Origin: Ricordea florida
Lineage: Eukaryota > Cnidaria > Anthozoa > Corallimorpharia > Ricordeidae
Assembly (NCBI GenBank): GCA_949710005.1
Contig: OX453273.1
Location: forward strand, 2,301,706-2,365,705
Length of the DNA stretch: 64,000 nucleotides
Direction: 5' to 3'
The position numbers were made by a program, and so were the translations under genes. This document shows positions 51,671-60,465 of this stretch, piece by piece (the stretch's first letter is position 1; each line of letters opens with the position of its first letter). The notes beneath the pieces were generated by a model. The model was not told where the DNA came from. It saw only the letters and a program-made list of their open reading frames with translations, and searched no databases.

Positions 51671-52614
51671 GGCACAACCTGTAATTCTTCCCTTACAAAT
51701 CCCCGTCTTGGTCCATCCAGCAAATAATATAAAACAGGTTGATTAGGTGAAATCACACTTTTAGAAATATCATAAACTTTGATACTCCAAATTGGATCTG
51801 TGGCCCGTCTTTTTTCACCACCTTCAAGTTCTCCGGGCGATAATAAATATCTAACTTTAACATAAGATGGTAATCTAAACTCATCAAGTCCCACCTCACG
51901 TTGATAATTTTTAGGTTCAATATCAACTTTTTTCTGTTTTATAGCATCATCAGGTTCTTTACCAGTTATTCTAGTTGGTGTATTATTCAAAGTTTTCAAA
52001 ATATCTGGTAATCGTTTCACCCATACTCTTGATCTTTCATCACTAATCATTTCTTGTGCATATTGATGACTAAATAATCTTTCACCCAATATTCTATTTG
52101 CTCTTTCTACAAATGCTTGAGCTCTATGATTTCCAGCTTCACTTATTTGGATTTTTACATTATGGTAATTCATAAGTTTTGTAACCTCGCCCATAAATTC
52201 TCTTCCGGGGTCAACCATTAATGTTTTGGGATATTTTAACTTCCTGGAATATATTTTTTCAAAAGCATTTGAAATTTCTCTACTTTCTTTTGAGGTTAAT
52301 GGTTCAGCATCTTTGTATCTCGAGGCCACATCAATCACAACCAATGCATATCGATATGTTTTTCTTCCAACTCTATCATGCGGTAAAAATAATAAATCCG
52401 CTTGGTGAATCTGATTAGGTTTATCCACAACCCAGTGCGGTCTAGGAATATACTTTGGGGCCGGCAGATATATTTGCCATAGAGCCTGTTTTTCAAGCCA
52501 TTGTTTAGCCTCATCTTCACCTACTTTTGCTTTTTCAGCTAATTTATTAATCGCAGAATATCCTTTCCAATATCCATCAGTTGAATAATATATTTTCGAT
52601 AAAGTAGAAATCAT
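51628..52614 (-). CDS. E2 rve integrase, right copy
   Basis: The 328-aa product is the same as the left copy (34811-35797), with the complete DDE triad. It again overlaps the PolB 3' end by 43 nt. It is divergent from the capsid gene, with the shared promoter spacer intact. Confidence 0.9.
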   Translation of the reverse strand: MISTLSKIYYSTDGYWKGYSAINKLAEKAKVGEDEAKQWLEKQALWQIYLPAPKYIPRPHWVVDKPNQIHQADLLFLPHDRVGRKTYRYALVVIDVASRYKDAEPLTSKESREISNAFEKIYSRKLKYPKTLMVDPGREFMGEVTKLMNYHNVKIQISEAGNHRAQAFVERANRILGERLFSHQYAQEMISDERSRVWVKRLPDILKTLNNTPTRITGKEPDDAIKQKKVDIEPKNYQREVGLDEFRLPSYVKVRYLLSPGELEGGEKRRATDPIWSIKVYDISKSVISPNQPVLYYLLDGPRRGFVREELQVVPYDTELPPDSVLKR

Positions 52615-52647
52615 TTAAAGATTACTCCGCACTTCCTTAAAATAAAT
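52614..52647 (+). promoter_or_regulatory. TTTAAAG motif of E2 capsid gene, right copy
   Basis: Same sequence and spacing as 35797-35830. Confidence 0.6.
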
Positions 52648-53889
52648 ATGGCGAACGTATCTGAAAAAATTAACCCAAACAGGATTCCAAGAGAGCCACT
52701 CGGCCTGAAATCAGAATCAACATTGCATAGAGTTACTCTCAACCCATCATCAGCCAATCCGGGAGAAACACTATATATAAATATTCCTAAACTTTCTGAA
52801 AATTTAGTGATTGTACCAGGAAGCGTATATCTAGTATTTAACTTGACTGTTGAGGGGCATGAAGATAACACCCTAGTGAATAATGTAGGTAGTAACCTTG
52901 TATCCAGACTCAAGGTTCTTTTTGGAGGTGAAACACTACAGGATACTCAAAGATACGATCTATTTCAAACCTACCATGACTTATTCTTAACAGAGGAAGA
53001 ACGGGAGGATAGATTAAAACAAGGTATTTCTTCTGAAAACATTAGGAAGCTACAGACAAATGCGGGTGATAAGGTAGACACAGATGTAAAGGAAGTAGCA
53101 CTTGCAGTAGTACACAACACTAAGTACCATATCCCACTAAATCATCCTATTCTCAATGATCATGGGGTTTTCTATCCAAAGGCATTAGATCATCAACTAA
53201 TATTTGAGATTACACTAGCTCCAGTTAACGATATTGTTGTTTATTCTGATAATACAAAGACTCCAACTTACAAAATAACAAACCTTGAGTTGGAATATTC
53301 TTGTATATCAAGCGAATACTTAGCTCGCGAGGCACAGGCGGCTTATCAGGTTGGAAAGGGGTTCTTTTATGAAAATGTAACTCTACACAAAACTTTCACC
53401 ATATCCAGACCTACAGACAGCGTTATAAACCAGCATATTAATCTACCTAGAAGGTCAATTACGGGGATATTATGTTTGTTTAAATTACCATATGGTGAAG
53501 GAGCACGTAACTCTGAATTTTTTTTCGATCCAGGTATCACCTCAATCAATATTGATGTTAATGGTGTTCCAAACCGTTTCTACTCTAAGGGAATGGTACC
53601 TTCAGACCTATGGGAGTCGATAAAGAAACGTTTCGGCGGTTCCTCCCGATGGTCGATAAAGGAAAAGGATTTTTATAGTAAAAAGTTTGCTCTGTGGTTA
53701 GATTTGAGAACTCACCCAGATAATGGTATTCACGGAGGAGGTCTGGCCTTAAATAACGCACAGGATGGTGTAAAAATAGAAATGAAGAGAAAAGTTAGTG
53801 GGTCTGGTATTATGACTTGTTACATGTTTGTGGTAGCCGATGCATTAATGGAGGTTATGAATTCTAACTTAAGATCAATCATGTATTAG
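52648..53889 (+). CDS. E2 major capsid protein, right copy
   Basis: 413 aa, same family as the E1 capsid and 1 residue different from the left copy (Gln instead of Arg in KLQTN at 53054; silent change at 53568). It is followed after 7 nt by the intact ATPase gene, without a TTTAAAG motif between them. In E2, capsid and ATPase are therefore probably expressed together, unlike E1. Confidence 0.75.
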   Translation: MANVSEKINPNRIPREPLGLKSESTLHRVTLNPSSANPGETLYINIPKLSENLVIVPGSVYLVFNLTVEGHEDNTLVNNVGSNLVSRLKVLFGGETLQDTQRYDLFQTYHDLFLTEEEREDRLKQGISSENIRKLQTNAGDKVDTDVKEVALAVVHNTKYHIPLNHPILNDHGVFYPKALDHQLIFEITLAPVNDIVVYSDNTKTPTYKITNLELEYSCISSEYLAREAQAAYQVGKGFFYENVTLHKTFTISRPTDSVINQHINLPRRSITGILCLFKLPYGEGARNSEFFFDPGITSINIDVNGVPNRFYSKGMVPSDLWESIKKRFGGSSRWSIKEKDFYSKKFALWLDLRTHPDNGIHGGGLALNNAQDGVKIEMKRKVSGSGIMTCYMFVVADALMEVMNSNLRSIMY

Positions 53890-53896
53890 TTAAAAT

Positions 53897-54526
53897 ATGG
53901 AAGAATTACGAGAAAAAATTCCTTTTCATTGCATTATAACGGGCCCGACAAATTGTGGAAAGACAAAGTACATAATTGATCAACTCCGGGGCCCATTCCG
54001 AAAAGTTTTTGAATACATTGTTTTAATATGCCCAACTTATGCTAAAAATAAAACCTATCATAATTTTGCTAGAGGAGATAAACGTTTCTATGTATTATCA
54101 CCCGATTCTAGTAACGTTGATGAGATTAATGAATTGTTAAGTTACTGTCAAACTTTATTCTCTGGAACAAATACATTAATAATTTTAGATGATTGTGCTG
54201 TTTCTAATGATTTGAAAAAACGATCAAACAAGTTTATTGATTTAGCATTTTCTGGAAGACATCATGGATTATCAGTTTGGGTTCTAACTCAACAATTAAC
54301 TTCAATAGCAAAACCATTCCGTGAAAATGTAGCCTGCGTTGTTACTTTCCATAACCCATCTCAAAAAGGTATGAAGATGTTTTTCGAAGATTATGGTGGT
54401 GATTTAGAACCTGAAACTAGTAAAAAGTTTGTTCAATTATTAAAAAATGAAAAATATTCTAGACTTTGTTTATCTTTACGTCACCCATTTAATTGCTATT
54501 TGGAAGTTCCAAACGGAGCAGCCTGA
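53897..54526 (+). CDS. E2 genome-packaging ATPase (A32/FtsK-HerA type), intact
   Basis: This 209-aa protein is close to the E1 copy. Walker A GPTNCGKT, Walker B LIILDD and LTQQLTSIAKPFRENVACVV are all present. The C-terminal third (DYGGDLEPETSKKFVQLLKN) is more variable. It is the only complete ATPase gene in E2. Confidence 0.9.
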   Translation: MEELREKIPFHCIITGPTNCGKTKYIIDQLRGPFRKVFEYIVLICPTYAKNKTYHNFARGDKRFYVLSPDSSNVDEINELLSYCQTLFSGTNTLIILDDCAVSNDLKKRSNKFIDLAFSGRHHGLSVWVLTQQLTSIAKPFRENVACVVTFHNPSQKGMKMFFEDYGGDLEPETSKKFVQLLKNEKYSRLCLSLRHPFNCYLEVPNGAA

Positions 54527-54536
54527 AGTTATAAAT

Positions 54537-54570
54537 TTAAAGACCTGACTGTAGGTAAGAAAATTGTAAA
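54537..54570 (+). promoter_or_regulatory. TTTAAAG motif of the E2 171-aa gene
   Basis: TTTAAAGACCTG lies 34 nt before the ATG at 54571. Confidence 0.55.
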
Positions 54571-55086
54571 ATGGCAGAAGTTGAAGATTATATTGAAGAA
54601 GAAAATACTGAGGTAAAAGATAATTATAATAATGAAGTTGAAATAAAACAAGAATCACTAGCCATTCTAGCAGCTCTTGGAACAACAAAGGAATATTTAG
54701 GGGTTGATATGAGTCTTGGTGATATAAAAAAATTATCGGTAAAAGACATTGAAAAATATTATAATCGATATCAGGCAGTATTGGGTAAGAAAATTAATGG
54801 CGGGTTGGTAGATTCATCTCTTCAATTAGTTTCTAAAGTTATTTCTTACATGGTTCCCGTGGATGATATAGAAGCTCTTTGTGTGGATTTAAAGAATGAT
54901 GATTTGGTTAATCGCGAGCTTACAAACATTGTAGGTCTCTTAGCATTGAAAGCAGGAAGGTTGACAGCACTTGCTAGCGGGCTATTCCAGGTTGCTAAAC
55001 ATGTTAAAATAGGTAAAATACAACAAGTTACAAGGACAATTACAGATAATTCTAACACAACTGAGCATACTACCGAGAACAGCTGA
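54571..55086 (+). CDS. E2 conserved Polinton protein, 171 aa
   Basis: Counterpart of the E1 185-aa protein. It starts MAEVEDYIEEENTEVKDNYN and keeps the core (ESLAILAALGTTKEYLGVDM, GLLALKAGRLTALASGLFQV). It lacks the ten residues added to E1 by the double-hairpin insertion. The C-terminus is Thr/Asn-rich. No known domain; a virion or assembly role is only suggested by position. Confidence 0.8.
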   Translation: MAEVEDYIEEENTEVKDNYNNEVEIKQESLAILAALGTTKEYLGVDMSLGDIKKLSVKDIEKYYNRYQAVLGKKINGGLVDSSLQLVSKVISYMVPVDDIEALCVDLKNDDLVNRELTNIVGLLALKAGRLTALASGLFQVAKHVKIGKIQQVTRTITDNSNTTEHTTENS

Positions 55087-55121
55087 TTTAAAGATTATTT
55101 GCTTTGTTAAATAAAATAACG
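55087..55121 (+). promoter_or_regulatory. TTTAAAG motif of the E2 136-aa gene
   Basis: TTTAAAGATTATTTG lies 35 nt before the ATG at 55122 and overlaps the upstream stop codon. Confidence 0.55.
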
Positions 55122-55532
55122 ATGTCTGACCAAAATGAACGAAGTGAAGGAGGAACAGAATTTGTTGAGCAAATTACAATGGACCCAGACCCTGAAAAGA
55201 AAGATCCTAAAAAGAAACGTAATGAAATGAGAGAAAAAGATCCTAAAAAGGTTGCGGCTGGTAAGAAACTAGCAGAACGCAATAAAAAAGCTAGAGAAGC
55301 ATTAGCTAGGGAAATGAAACGTGAAGAAAATTCAAACCAAGAGAGTGAATCTAAAGCATGGATTCCGGAGCTATCTTTTACAACTGTATTATCTATTGTA
55401 GGAATAGGGTTTACAGCATTTGATATTTTTATGAGATATTATAATAAAACCAAAACCACGAAGGAAAATAATGTTTCACCTGCAAATATTACTATACAAC
55501 CCCCACAACCTATTAAAATCGGAATGATATGA
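55122..55532 (+). CDS. E2 single-span membrane protein, 136 aa
   Basis: The start at 55122 (MSDQNERSEGGTEFVEQITM) is preferred over 55104 by the motif distance and by similarity to E1. Basic N-terminal half (KDPKKVAAGKKLAERNKKAR), one membrane segment (LSFTTVLSIVGIGFTAFDIF), and a short Pro-rich tail ending KIGMI. Ortholog of E1 19719-20186. Confidence 0.75.
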   Translation: MSDQNERSEGGTEFVEQITMDPDPEKKDPKKKRNEMREKDPKKVAAGKKLAERNKKAREALAREMKREENSNQESESKAWIPELSFTTVLSIVGIGFTAFDIFMRYYNKTKTTKENNVSPANITIQPPQPIKIGMI

Positions 55533-55564
55533 AATAAGTAGTTTGCTTCGCGGCCCTAAAAGGG

Positions 55565-55597
55565 TCTAAAGATTTCTTACTGATGAGTAAAAAAATT
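55565..55597 (+). promoter_or_regulatory. TCTAAAG motif of the E2 72-aa gene
   Basis: TCTAAAGATTTCTTACTGAT lies 33 nt before the ATG at 55598, preceded by a small CCCTAAAAGGG inverted repeat. Confidence 0.6.
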
Positions 55598-55816
55598 ATG
55601 TCAACTGAAAACAAACTTGTGAAAACTGTTACTGATTCAGCAGTCCTTATTGGATTAGCAGCTTTAGTTGGATATGTTGCTAAAAAGGCCATGAGAGAAT
55701 CATTTATGAACGACCCATCCTCAAGTATTACAAATTATGCTAAATGGGTGGTTGTATTGTCGGGTAGTATGTATCTAAAAACATATTTAGAGGATCAAAA
55801 GATTTTACCGACCTAA
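55598..55816 (+). CDS. E2 72-aa membrane protein
   Basis: The ATG at 55598 (MSTENKLVKTVTDSAVLIGL) matches the E1 start MSNENKLVK; the longer frame from 55583 reads through promoter sequence. Membrane segment SAVLIGLAALVGYVAKKA and conserved C-terminus YLEDQKILPT. Minor virion membrane protein candidate. Confidence 0.75.
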   Translation: MSTENKLVKTVTDSAVLIGLAALVGYVAKKAMRESFMNDPSSSITNYAKWVVVLSGSMYLKTYLEDQKILPT

Positions 55817-55842
55817 AGGATAATAACCTCAAATTTAAAAAA
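55812..55842 (+). promoter_or_regulatory. CCTAAAG motif of the E2 130-aa gene
   Basis: CCTAAAGGATAATAAC overlaps the upstream stop codon, 31 nt before the ATG. Confidence 0.4.
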
Positions 55843-56235
55843 ATGGCGACAATAGCAATGATGTTTGGAGGAGCTATATTGAATGCAACAGCCTTTGTTG
55901 GTGGTTCATATCTTGCAAAATATCTTTCAGGTGATAAAACAGATTCGGAACGAATACGACACGATAAGGCATTAGAAAAATATCAAAAAGATTATGCAAC
56001 ATTTCAGGAAAATAGACAGAAACTAATTGATTGGGAAATGAAGAAAAAAGATGAAAAATATCAGGCATCAAAAAATATTTCTAATACAGATGAAGCTTTG
56101 AAATTATATAGTCAAATGCATGAACCAAAATTTTCTGATTATTATAGACCAAGTGAAAATCAAAAGATGGGTGAAATGATATATGTGGGTGGTGGTATGT
56201 TGGCATTGGGCTATATGGCAAGTAAATTCTTTTAG
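55843..56235 (+). CDS. E2 130-aa two-span membrane protein
   Basis: Ortholog of E1 20493-20888. N-terminal segment MMFGGAILNATAFVGGSYLA, charged middle (DKALEKYQKDYATFQENRQK) and C-terminal segment MIYVGGGMLALGYMASKF. High conservation of both ends argues for a conserved membrane-related role. Confidence 0.75.
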   Translation: MATIAMMFGGAILNATAFVGGSYLAKYLSGDKTDSERIRHDKALEKYQKDYATFQENRQKLIDWEMKKKDEKYQASKNISNTDEALKLYSQMHEPKFSDYYRPSENQKMGEMIYVGGGMLALGYMASKFF

Positions 56236-56270
56236 TTAATTGCGTGACCAGTTTTTCCCGGCCTAAAGGG

Positions 56271-56302
56271 TCTAAAGATTTCTTACTGATGAGTAAAAAA
56301 TT
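56271..56302 (+). promoter_or_regulatory. TCTAAAG motif of the E2 316-aa gene
   Basis: TCTAAAGATTTCTTACTGAT lies 32 nt before the ATG; the block is identical to that at 55565. Confidence 0.65.
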
Positions 56303-57253
56303 ATGGCAGAAGGAGGAGAATTACCAGAAGATTTAGATCCAAATGGACTAAATGATCCAAAAGATGATGATAATAATGAGGCAATTGATTTACAAACAAT
56401 TACATCCACATCTTATGAAAATCCCAATTATGATGAAGAAGAAGAAACTTCATTTGGTGGTGAAAAACAGCCCTTGTTAGATGCTAAGATTGAAGAACAA
56501 GAAAAAGCTGAAGATGAAATTAAAATTATATATCCACGAGCAAAATTTAAAAGTTTTATAACATTTTTAAAAGATATAGGAAAAGGAATAAAAGTCCCAA
56601 CTATTTCATTAAATAGAATGGGGGCGGCTGAATATGTTCTTATTGATGGTGAATTTCAAAATTTTAAAACTAAAAGTAAAAAACTTCCCGATCAATTGAA
56701 AAATGCTTTAGGCCCAAGAGCAGAAGAAATTATGGAAGATAATGATCGTGATATCACTAATATAAAAGAATCACAAAACAAAAAGAAGGAGGAGAGAAAA
56801 TTCATTGCGGATAAACCGCTGAAGACCCCAGAGGAGAGTAGTCGAATAGAGGCTCTAGATAGAGAAATTTCCGAGGATGATAATAAAATAGCTACCCGGG
56901 AGCGTGAGAATGAGCAAATCCAGGAACGAATGTCATTACGAGAACGTGTGAAGGCCGTCTTTAAAAAGTATGGTTTTACAGTATTTGCAGTTGTGAGTGC
57001 TGTTGGTGTAGTAATTGGCGTTATCGTTTCTAATCTTTCTAAAGGGCTAACAACATTAGGTAAAGGTGTGGGAAATGGTTTTAAAGCTATTGGTAAAAAA
57101 CTCGGTGAAATATTGCCCGGAATGGTTGGAGCGATTGTAAGCTTTCTCTTCAAAACAGCGGGTGAGGTCATTGGATTTTTGGGGAAGAATGCTTGGCTTT
57201 TGATAATGGCTGTGGTTCTATATTTTGTGGAAAGGGTAAAGAAGAGTAGATAA
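56303..57253 (+). CDS. E2 acidic protein with amphipathic/membrane C-terminus, 316 aa
   Basis: Ortholog of the E1 414-aa protein, but with a shorter middle. The N-terminal acidic part (PKDDDNNEAIDLQ) is weakly conserved, the coiled coil is short (about residues 155-215), and the C-terminal hydrophobic domain is nearly unchanged: VFAVVSAVGVVIGVIVSNLS, GKGVGNGFKAIGKKLGEILP and a last membrane helix. The contrast points to the C-terminal 100 residues as the functional part, perhaps membrane disruption during entry (inference). Confidence 0.75.
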   Translation: MAEGGELPEDLDPNGLNDPKDDDNNEAIDLQTITSTSYENPNYDEEEETSFGGEKQPLLDAKIEEQEKAEDEIKIIYPRAKFKSFITFLKDIGKGIKVPTISLNRMGAAEYVLIDGEFQNFKTKSKKLPDQLKNALGPRAEEIMEDNDRDITNIKESQNKKKEERKFIADKPLKTPEESSRIEALDREISEDDNKIATRERENEQIQERMSLRERVKAVFKKYGFTVFAVVSAVGVVIGVIVSNLSKGLTTLGKGVGNGFKAIGKKLGEILPGMVGAIVSFLFKTAGEVIGFLGKNAWLLIMAVVLYFVERVKKSR

Positions 57254-57266
57254 CAAACCTAAAAGG

Positions 57267-57300
57267 TCTAAAGATATCATGTTGATCAGTAAAATACAAT
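57267..57300 (+). promoter_or_regulatory. TCTAAAG motif of the E2 198-aa gene
   Basis: TCTAAAGATATCATG lies 34 nt before the ATG at 57301. Confidence 0.65.
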
Positions 57301-57897
57301 ATGGATGACTACAATAGAATTTATCCTCAATTACCTATTAATGGAGATCCAAATAATTTCAGAATACAAAAGTCGTGCGAAGTACTAAATAATCTTCAAA
57401 AGGAAATTAAACATTACGAGGATGTTAGGAAAAAGTATAATCGAGCGAGAGGCATATTTACAAAAATAAGTGTTTGTAGTGGAGTGATTTCAGTTATCCT
57501 ATCTGCAAGTGGATTGAGTACCTCTCTTACTGGTTTTGGTGCTGTTGTTGGTATCCCATTAGGTGTTGTTGGTGGATTTTGTGGGGGAATATCGGTTGGA
57601 TTCGGTGCGGCTTCTAAACGACTGTCCAATAAAGTTAGTAAACATGAACAGACAGTTTCTATAGCAAAAGCAAAAGTAAACACCATTCAAGACTTAGTTT
57701 CAAAGGCTCTGAAAGATAACACAATCTCTGACCAAGAATTTTCTCTAATTTTATCAGAGGTGGATAAGTTTGAAAAACTAAAACTAGAAATCCGTCAAAA
57801 AAACATTAAGGATACAGAAAAAAACTTAAATATGAATCAGATAAGAAGAGAAGTTCGAGAGGAAATATTAAAAGAACTAACCGGTCCCACACATTAA
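57301..57897 (+). CDS. E2 glycine-rich hydrophobic protein, 198 aa
   Basis: Same length and layout as E1 22222-22818: helical N-terminus, long glycine-rich hydrophobic run (SASGLSTSLTGFGAVVGIPL, GVVGGFCGGISVGFG), then a charged helical half ending EILKELTGPTH. Family not recognised; membrane-interacting virion protein candidate. Confidence 0.75.
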   Translation: MDDYNRIYPQLPINGDPNNFRIQKSCEVLNNLQKEIKHYEDVRKKYNRARGIFTKISVCSGVISVILSASGLSTSLTGFGAVVGIPLGVVGGFCGGISVGFGAASKRLSNKVSKHEQTVSIAKAKVNTIQDLVSKALKDNTISDQEFSLILSEVDKFEKLKLEIRQKNIKDTEKNLNMNQIRREVREEILKELTGPTH

Positions 57898-57966
57898 AAA
57901 TTTCATATGAGAGAACAGATGTGGGATGTAATTGTTTTGCGGGTATTGGAAATAACAGCGAAACGT

Positions 57967-58003
57967 TTTAAAGACTTTACATCTTATTCTAAAAAGTAAT
58001 AAA
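57967..58003 (+). promoter_or_regulatory. TTTAAAG motif of the E2 anchor-protein gene
   Basis: TTTAAAGACTTTACATC lies 37 nt before the ATG, inside the conserved intergenic block shared with 22819-22946. Confidence 0.55.
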
Positions 58004-59519
58004 ATGTTACTCAATGATTTCATTAAAAAGTACCCAAGGGCAAACCTTGATAAATTTACATTTGTTAATGATTCATATGGAGGATATATTAAATGGAAAT
58101 ATAATGGTATTACTATCATGTCTAACGATGATACTACTGGAAAAACATGGACTGATGCCTTATCACCAAGTTTGAAAAAACTTTTATGGAAAGATTTGGG
58201 TTTGAATGGTGATGAGTTGAGTTCTTTTCCTGAAAGTTTAACCATAACAAATCAATCTTATCCAATACCGGCTATTAATTTTGACGACTTTACAACTGAT
58301 TTAACAAAAATTCTAACCTTTCTAGATATATACGTTTCAAATACGAAGAAATTTACCGCAAAGATGAGAAACATATTTACATCACAAGTTGTGACTTTCA
58401 AATCTGGAAAACAGAGTAGAAAATGGTTGAACGCCCCCGATATGAATTATTGGCCTCAACAACTTAACTTTGCAGTTTGGTGTGCAACATCTGGTTGCGG
58501 TATAAGTCCTTTTGAAAGTCTAAATTATCCCAGAGTAGTAAATAGCTTCATAAAGTTTCATATATATTTCACAATAAGGCGGATATTATATGAATTGAAA
58601 CTACCTTTGCCCGATGAGCAACCTTTTGTAATAAATAATAATCCTTATAGTAAAGTTGCATATCAACGATTGTGTGCAGAATTTGGAATTGCCAATAATT
58701 CTGATTTTAGATGGAAAGGGGGTAGAAACGGCGGATTGGGAGATATATTCCTTGATTATGGTGCAGGATATCGTGGAAAAGGAGGGGGATATCAAAATGT
58801 ACATATTGTGCGGAATTATGATGTTGAAGCGGATCAATGGCAATGGTAAGAAAGAAAAAGGTAATTTAATTTCATTTATCCGTAACGATGACTTTGCTGA
58901 TTTCAAATATGCTTGGTTTATTCCAACAAGTGGGCGTGGGCTCACTAAAGCCGGACTTGGCAGATTGAATCGGTCCGCTGAAGCTTTTGTTTACTGCATA
59001 TTGGGTGCACAAGTTAACACAAGAAACTCGATTTACGGTAATGGCGGTGGGGCGATTGAGACACAACAAGAATTCTTGGCTTTATTTGAAAGTAGTGTAA
59101 TCGAGAATGACATTTCTAGTTCTATCCAAAGGTATCAATTAGCTGTACAAGAAGCGAAATTACGGCTTGATTTAGCTATTGCTCCTGGTGTGTGGTTGAT
59201 GCCAAGTAATATGATAATCAACACTGAAAGCGTGACGGGTTTTAATAACAAACTCATGAAAGCGAGTAATGATATGAATTTTGGTGTGAATAATTCCCTA
59301 AACACTGAAGCAAAACAAGTTGGAATAAGTCATAACTTAGGATCTTCAAAGTTAAAGTTACCTCATAAAACTGAAACGAAACCAAAACCAGACTCGGCGA
59401 AACAGGAAATCCGCAGTACCACCTCCGCTGAAAATAATATTGACTCAACGCAGCATGAAAAGAATATATTAGCATTGACAGTTGTCGCGGGTGGATTAGC
59501 GTGGTTTCTATTTCGATAA
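58004..59519 (+). pseudogene. E2 514-aa-type virion protein, broken by a small deletion
   Basis: Homologue of E1 22947-24491. The first frame (58004-58849) covers the conserved aromatic and glycine-rich blocks and ends at ADQWQW. The rest is open in another frame from about 58845 to 59519, including the C-terminal membrane segment. Compared with E1, 32 bases between GATCAATGGC and GGTAAGAAAG are replaced by 3, a net loss of 29 that shifts the frame in a Gly-rich linker. Both halves are otherwise free of stops, so the lesion is recent. Confidence 0.8.
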
Positions 59520-59754
59520 TCACACGTGCACAGTCTGATGCAAATGGCTATTTCACGTGGGCACTAATTTCAATACAATCGCTGTTCACGTGGAGAACAA
59601 TAGATTGCATACCAGAGCTCCCTAACAACCGGAGAACCTGAAAGTAGATTTCATTTTTTACTCTAGCGCTCGAAATTACTAGGGAAGTGTGGAATGTTGA
59701 CGTCATAGGGTTATAAAAGCCAAGTACCTGCTAAATATCTTTGGGGTATATAAA

Positions 59755-59785
59755 TTTAAAGATGAATATTGTGTAATCAAACAAA
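59755..59785 (+). promoter_or_regulatory. TTTAAAG motif of the E2 penton-like gene
   Basis: TTTAAAGATGAATATTG lies 31 nt before the ATG at 59786. The 235 bases before it (59520-59754) are unrelated to E1 and hold no ORF. Confidence 0.55.
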
Positions 59786-60421
59786 ATGTTAAGCATAACA
59801 ATGTATGAGGCAGAAACTAGGATTTATTTAGATCCTCCTCTTAAAAATCTTCGTGAGATACAACTATTGGATTGTAATATACAAACCAAACGATTGATTA
59901 ATTTTAAGGATAAACAGATAATATTAAATGATAAGAATCAAGCCGTCATAATAATTCAACCTGGTACATATTCGCTTCGTAATATTCAATCAATATTTCT
60001 TAATGATCCTGATGTGGAAAAGATAACAATAATTGAGACTGATACTGTTGACTATCTATATTCAAATAAAAATTTCAAAGTTAAACTTACTAGAGGTTTG
60101 GGGTTTGGTTTAGGTGTTCCTGATGTCATAAATCCGGGTAAATTATACCCCATAAATATTCAGATTAAGGAACCGCTGAGACTTACATGTAGTATAGTGG
60201 ATAATAAGTATTCATATATGAATAAAACCAAAAATGGAGAACTTGTAAAACTTTCACCATCACACCTACTTGCAAACATACCCTCAAAGGATTATCCAAC
60301 AATTCCAGTTCGAAAATATGATACTCTAATAAACCACTTTGATTTAGCCATCTTAGACAATGAATGGAAAAAACTTGATCTTAAAGGTTCTACTATAACT
60401 TTTAGTTTAAGATTTAGGTAA
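59786..60421 (+). CDS. E2 penton-like minor capsid protein (tentative)
   Basis: This 211-aa beta-rich protein begins MLSITMYEAETRIYLDPPLK and ends WKKLDLKGSTITFSLRFR, strongly conserved with E1 24544-25179. The equal length in the two elements shows strong constraint. The penton assignment is tentative for the same reasons as in E1. Confidence 0.5.
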   Translation: MLSITMYEAETRIYLDPPLKNLREIQLLDCNIQTKRLINFKDKQIILNDKNQAVIIIQPGTYSLRNIQSIFLNDPDVEKITIIETDTVDYLYSNKNFKVKLTRGLGFGLGVPDVINPGKLYPINIQIKEPLRLTCSIVDNKYSYMNKTKNGELVKLSPSHLLANIPSKDYPTIPVRKYDTLINHFDLAILDNEWKKLDLKGSTITFSLRFR

Positions 60422-60426
60422 ATTTT

Positions 60427-60456
60427 GTTATATAACCATTTTTTCGGTTATACAAC
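60427..60456. terminator. Conserved 3'-end hairpin (E2, convergent genes)
   Basis: GTTATATAACC and GGTTATACAAC form a stem (one mismatch) between the stop codons of the penton-like gene and the opposing zinc-ribbon gene, the same place as in E1. Confidence 0.6.
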
Positions 60457-60465
60457 ATAATTATT

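Larger units (their letters stand above)
50007..54304 (+). repeat. 4.3-kb direct duplication of E2, right copy
   Basis: Second copy of 33190-37487. It begins inside PolB and continues without a break into the rest of E2. Confidence 0.9.
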
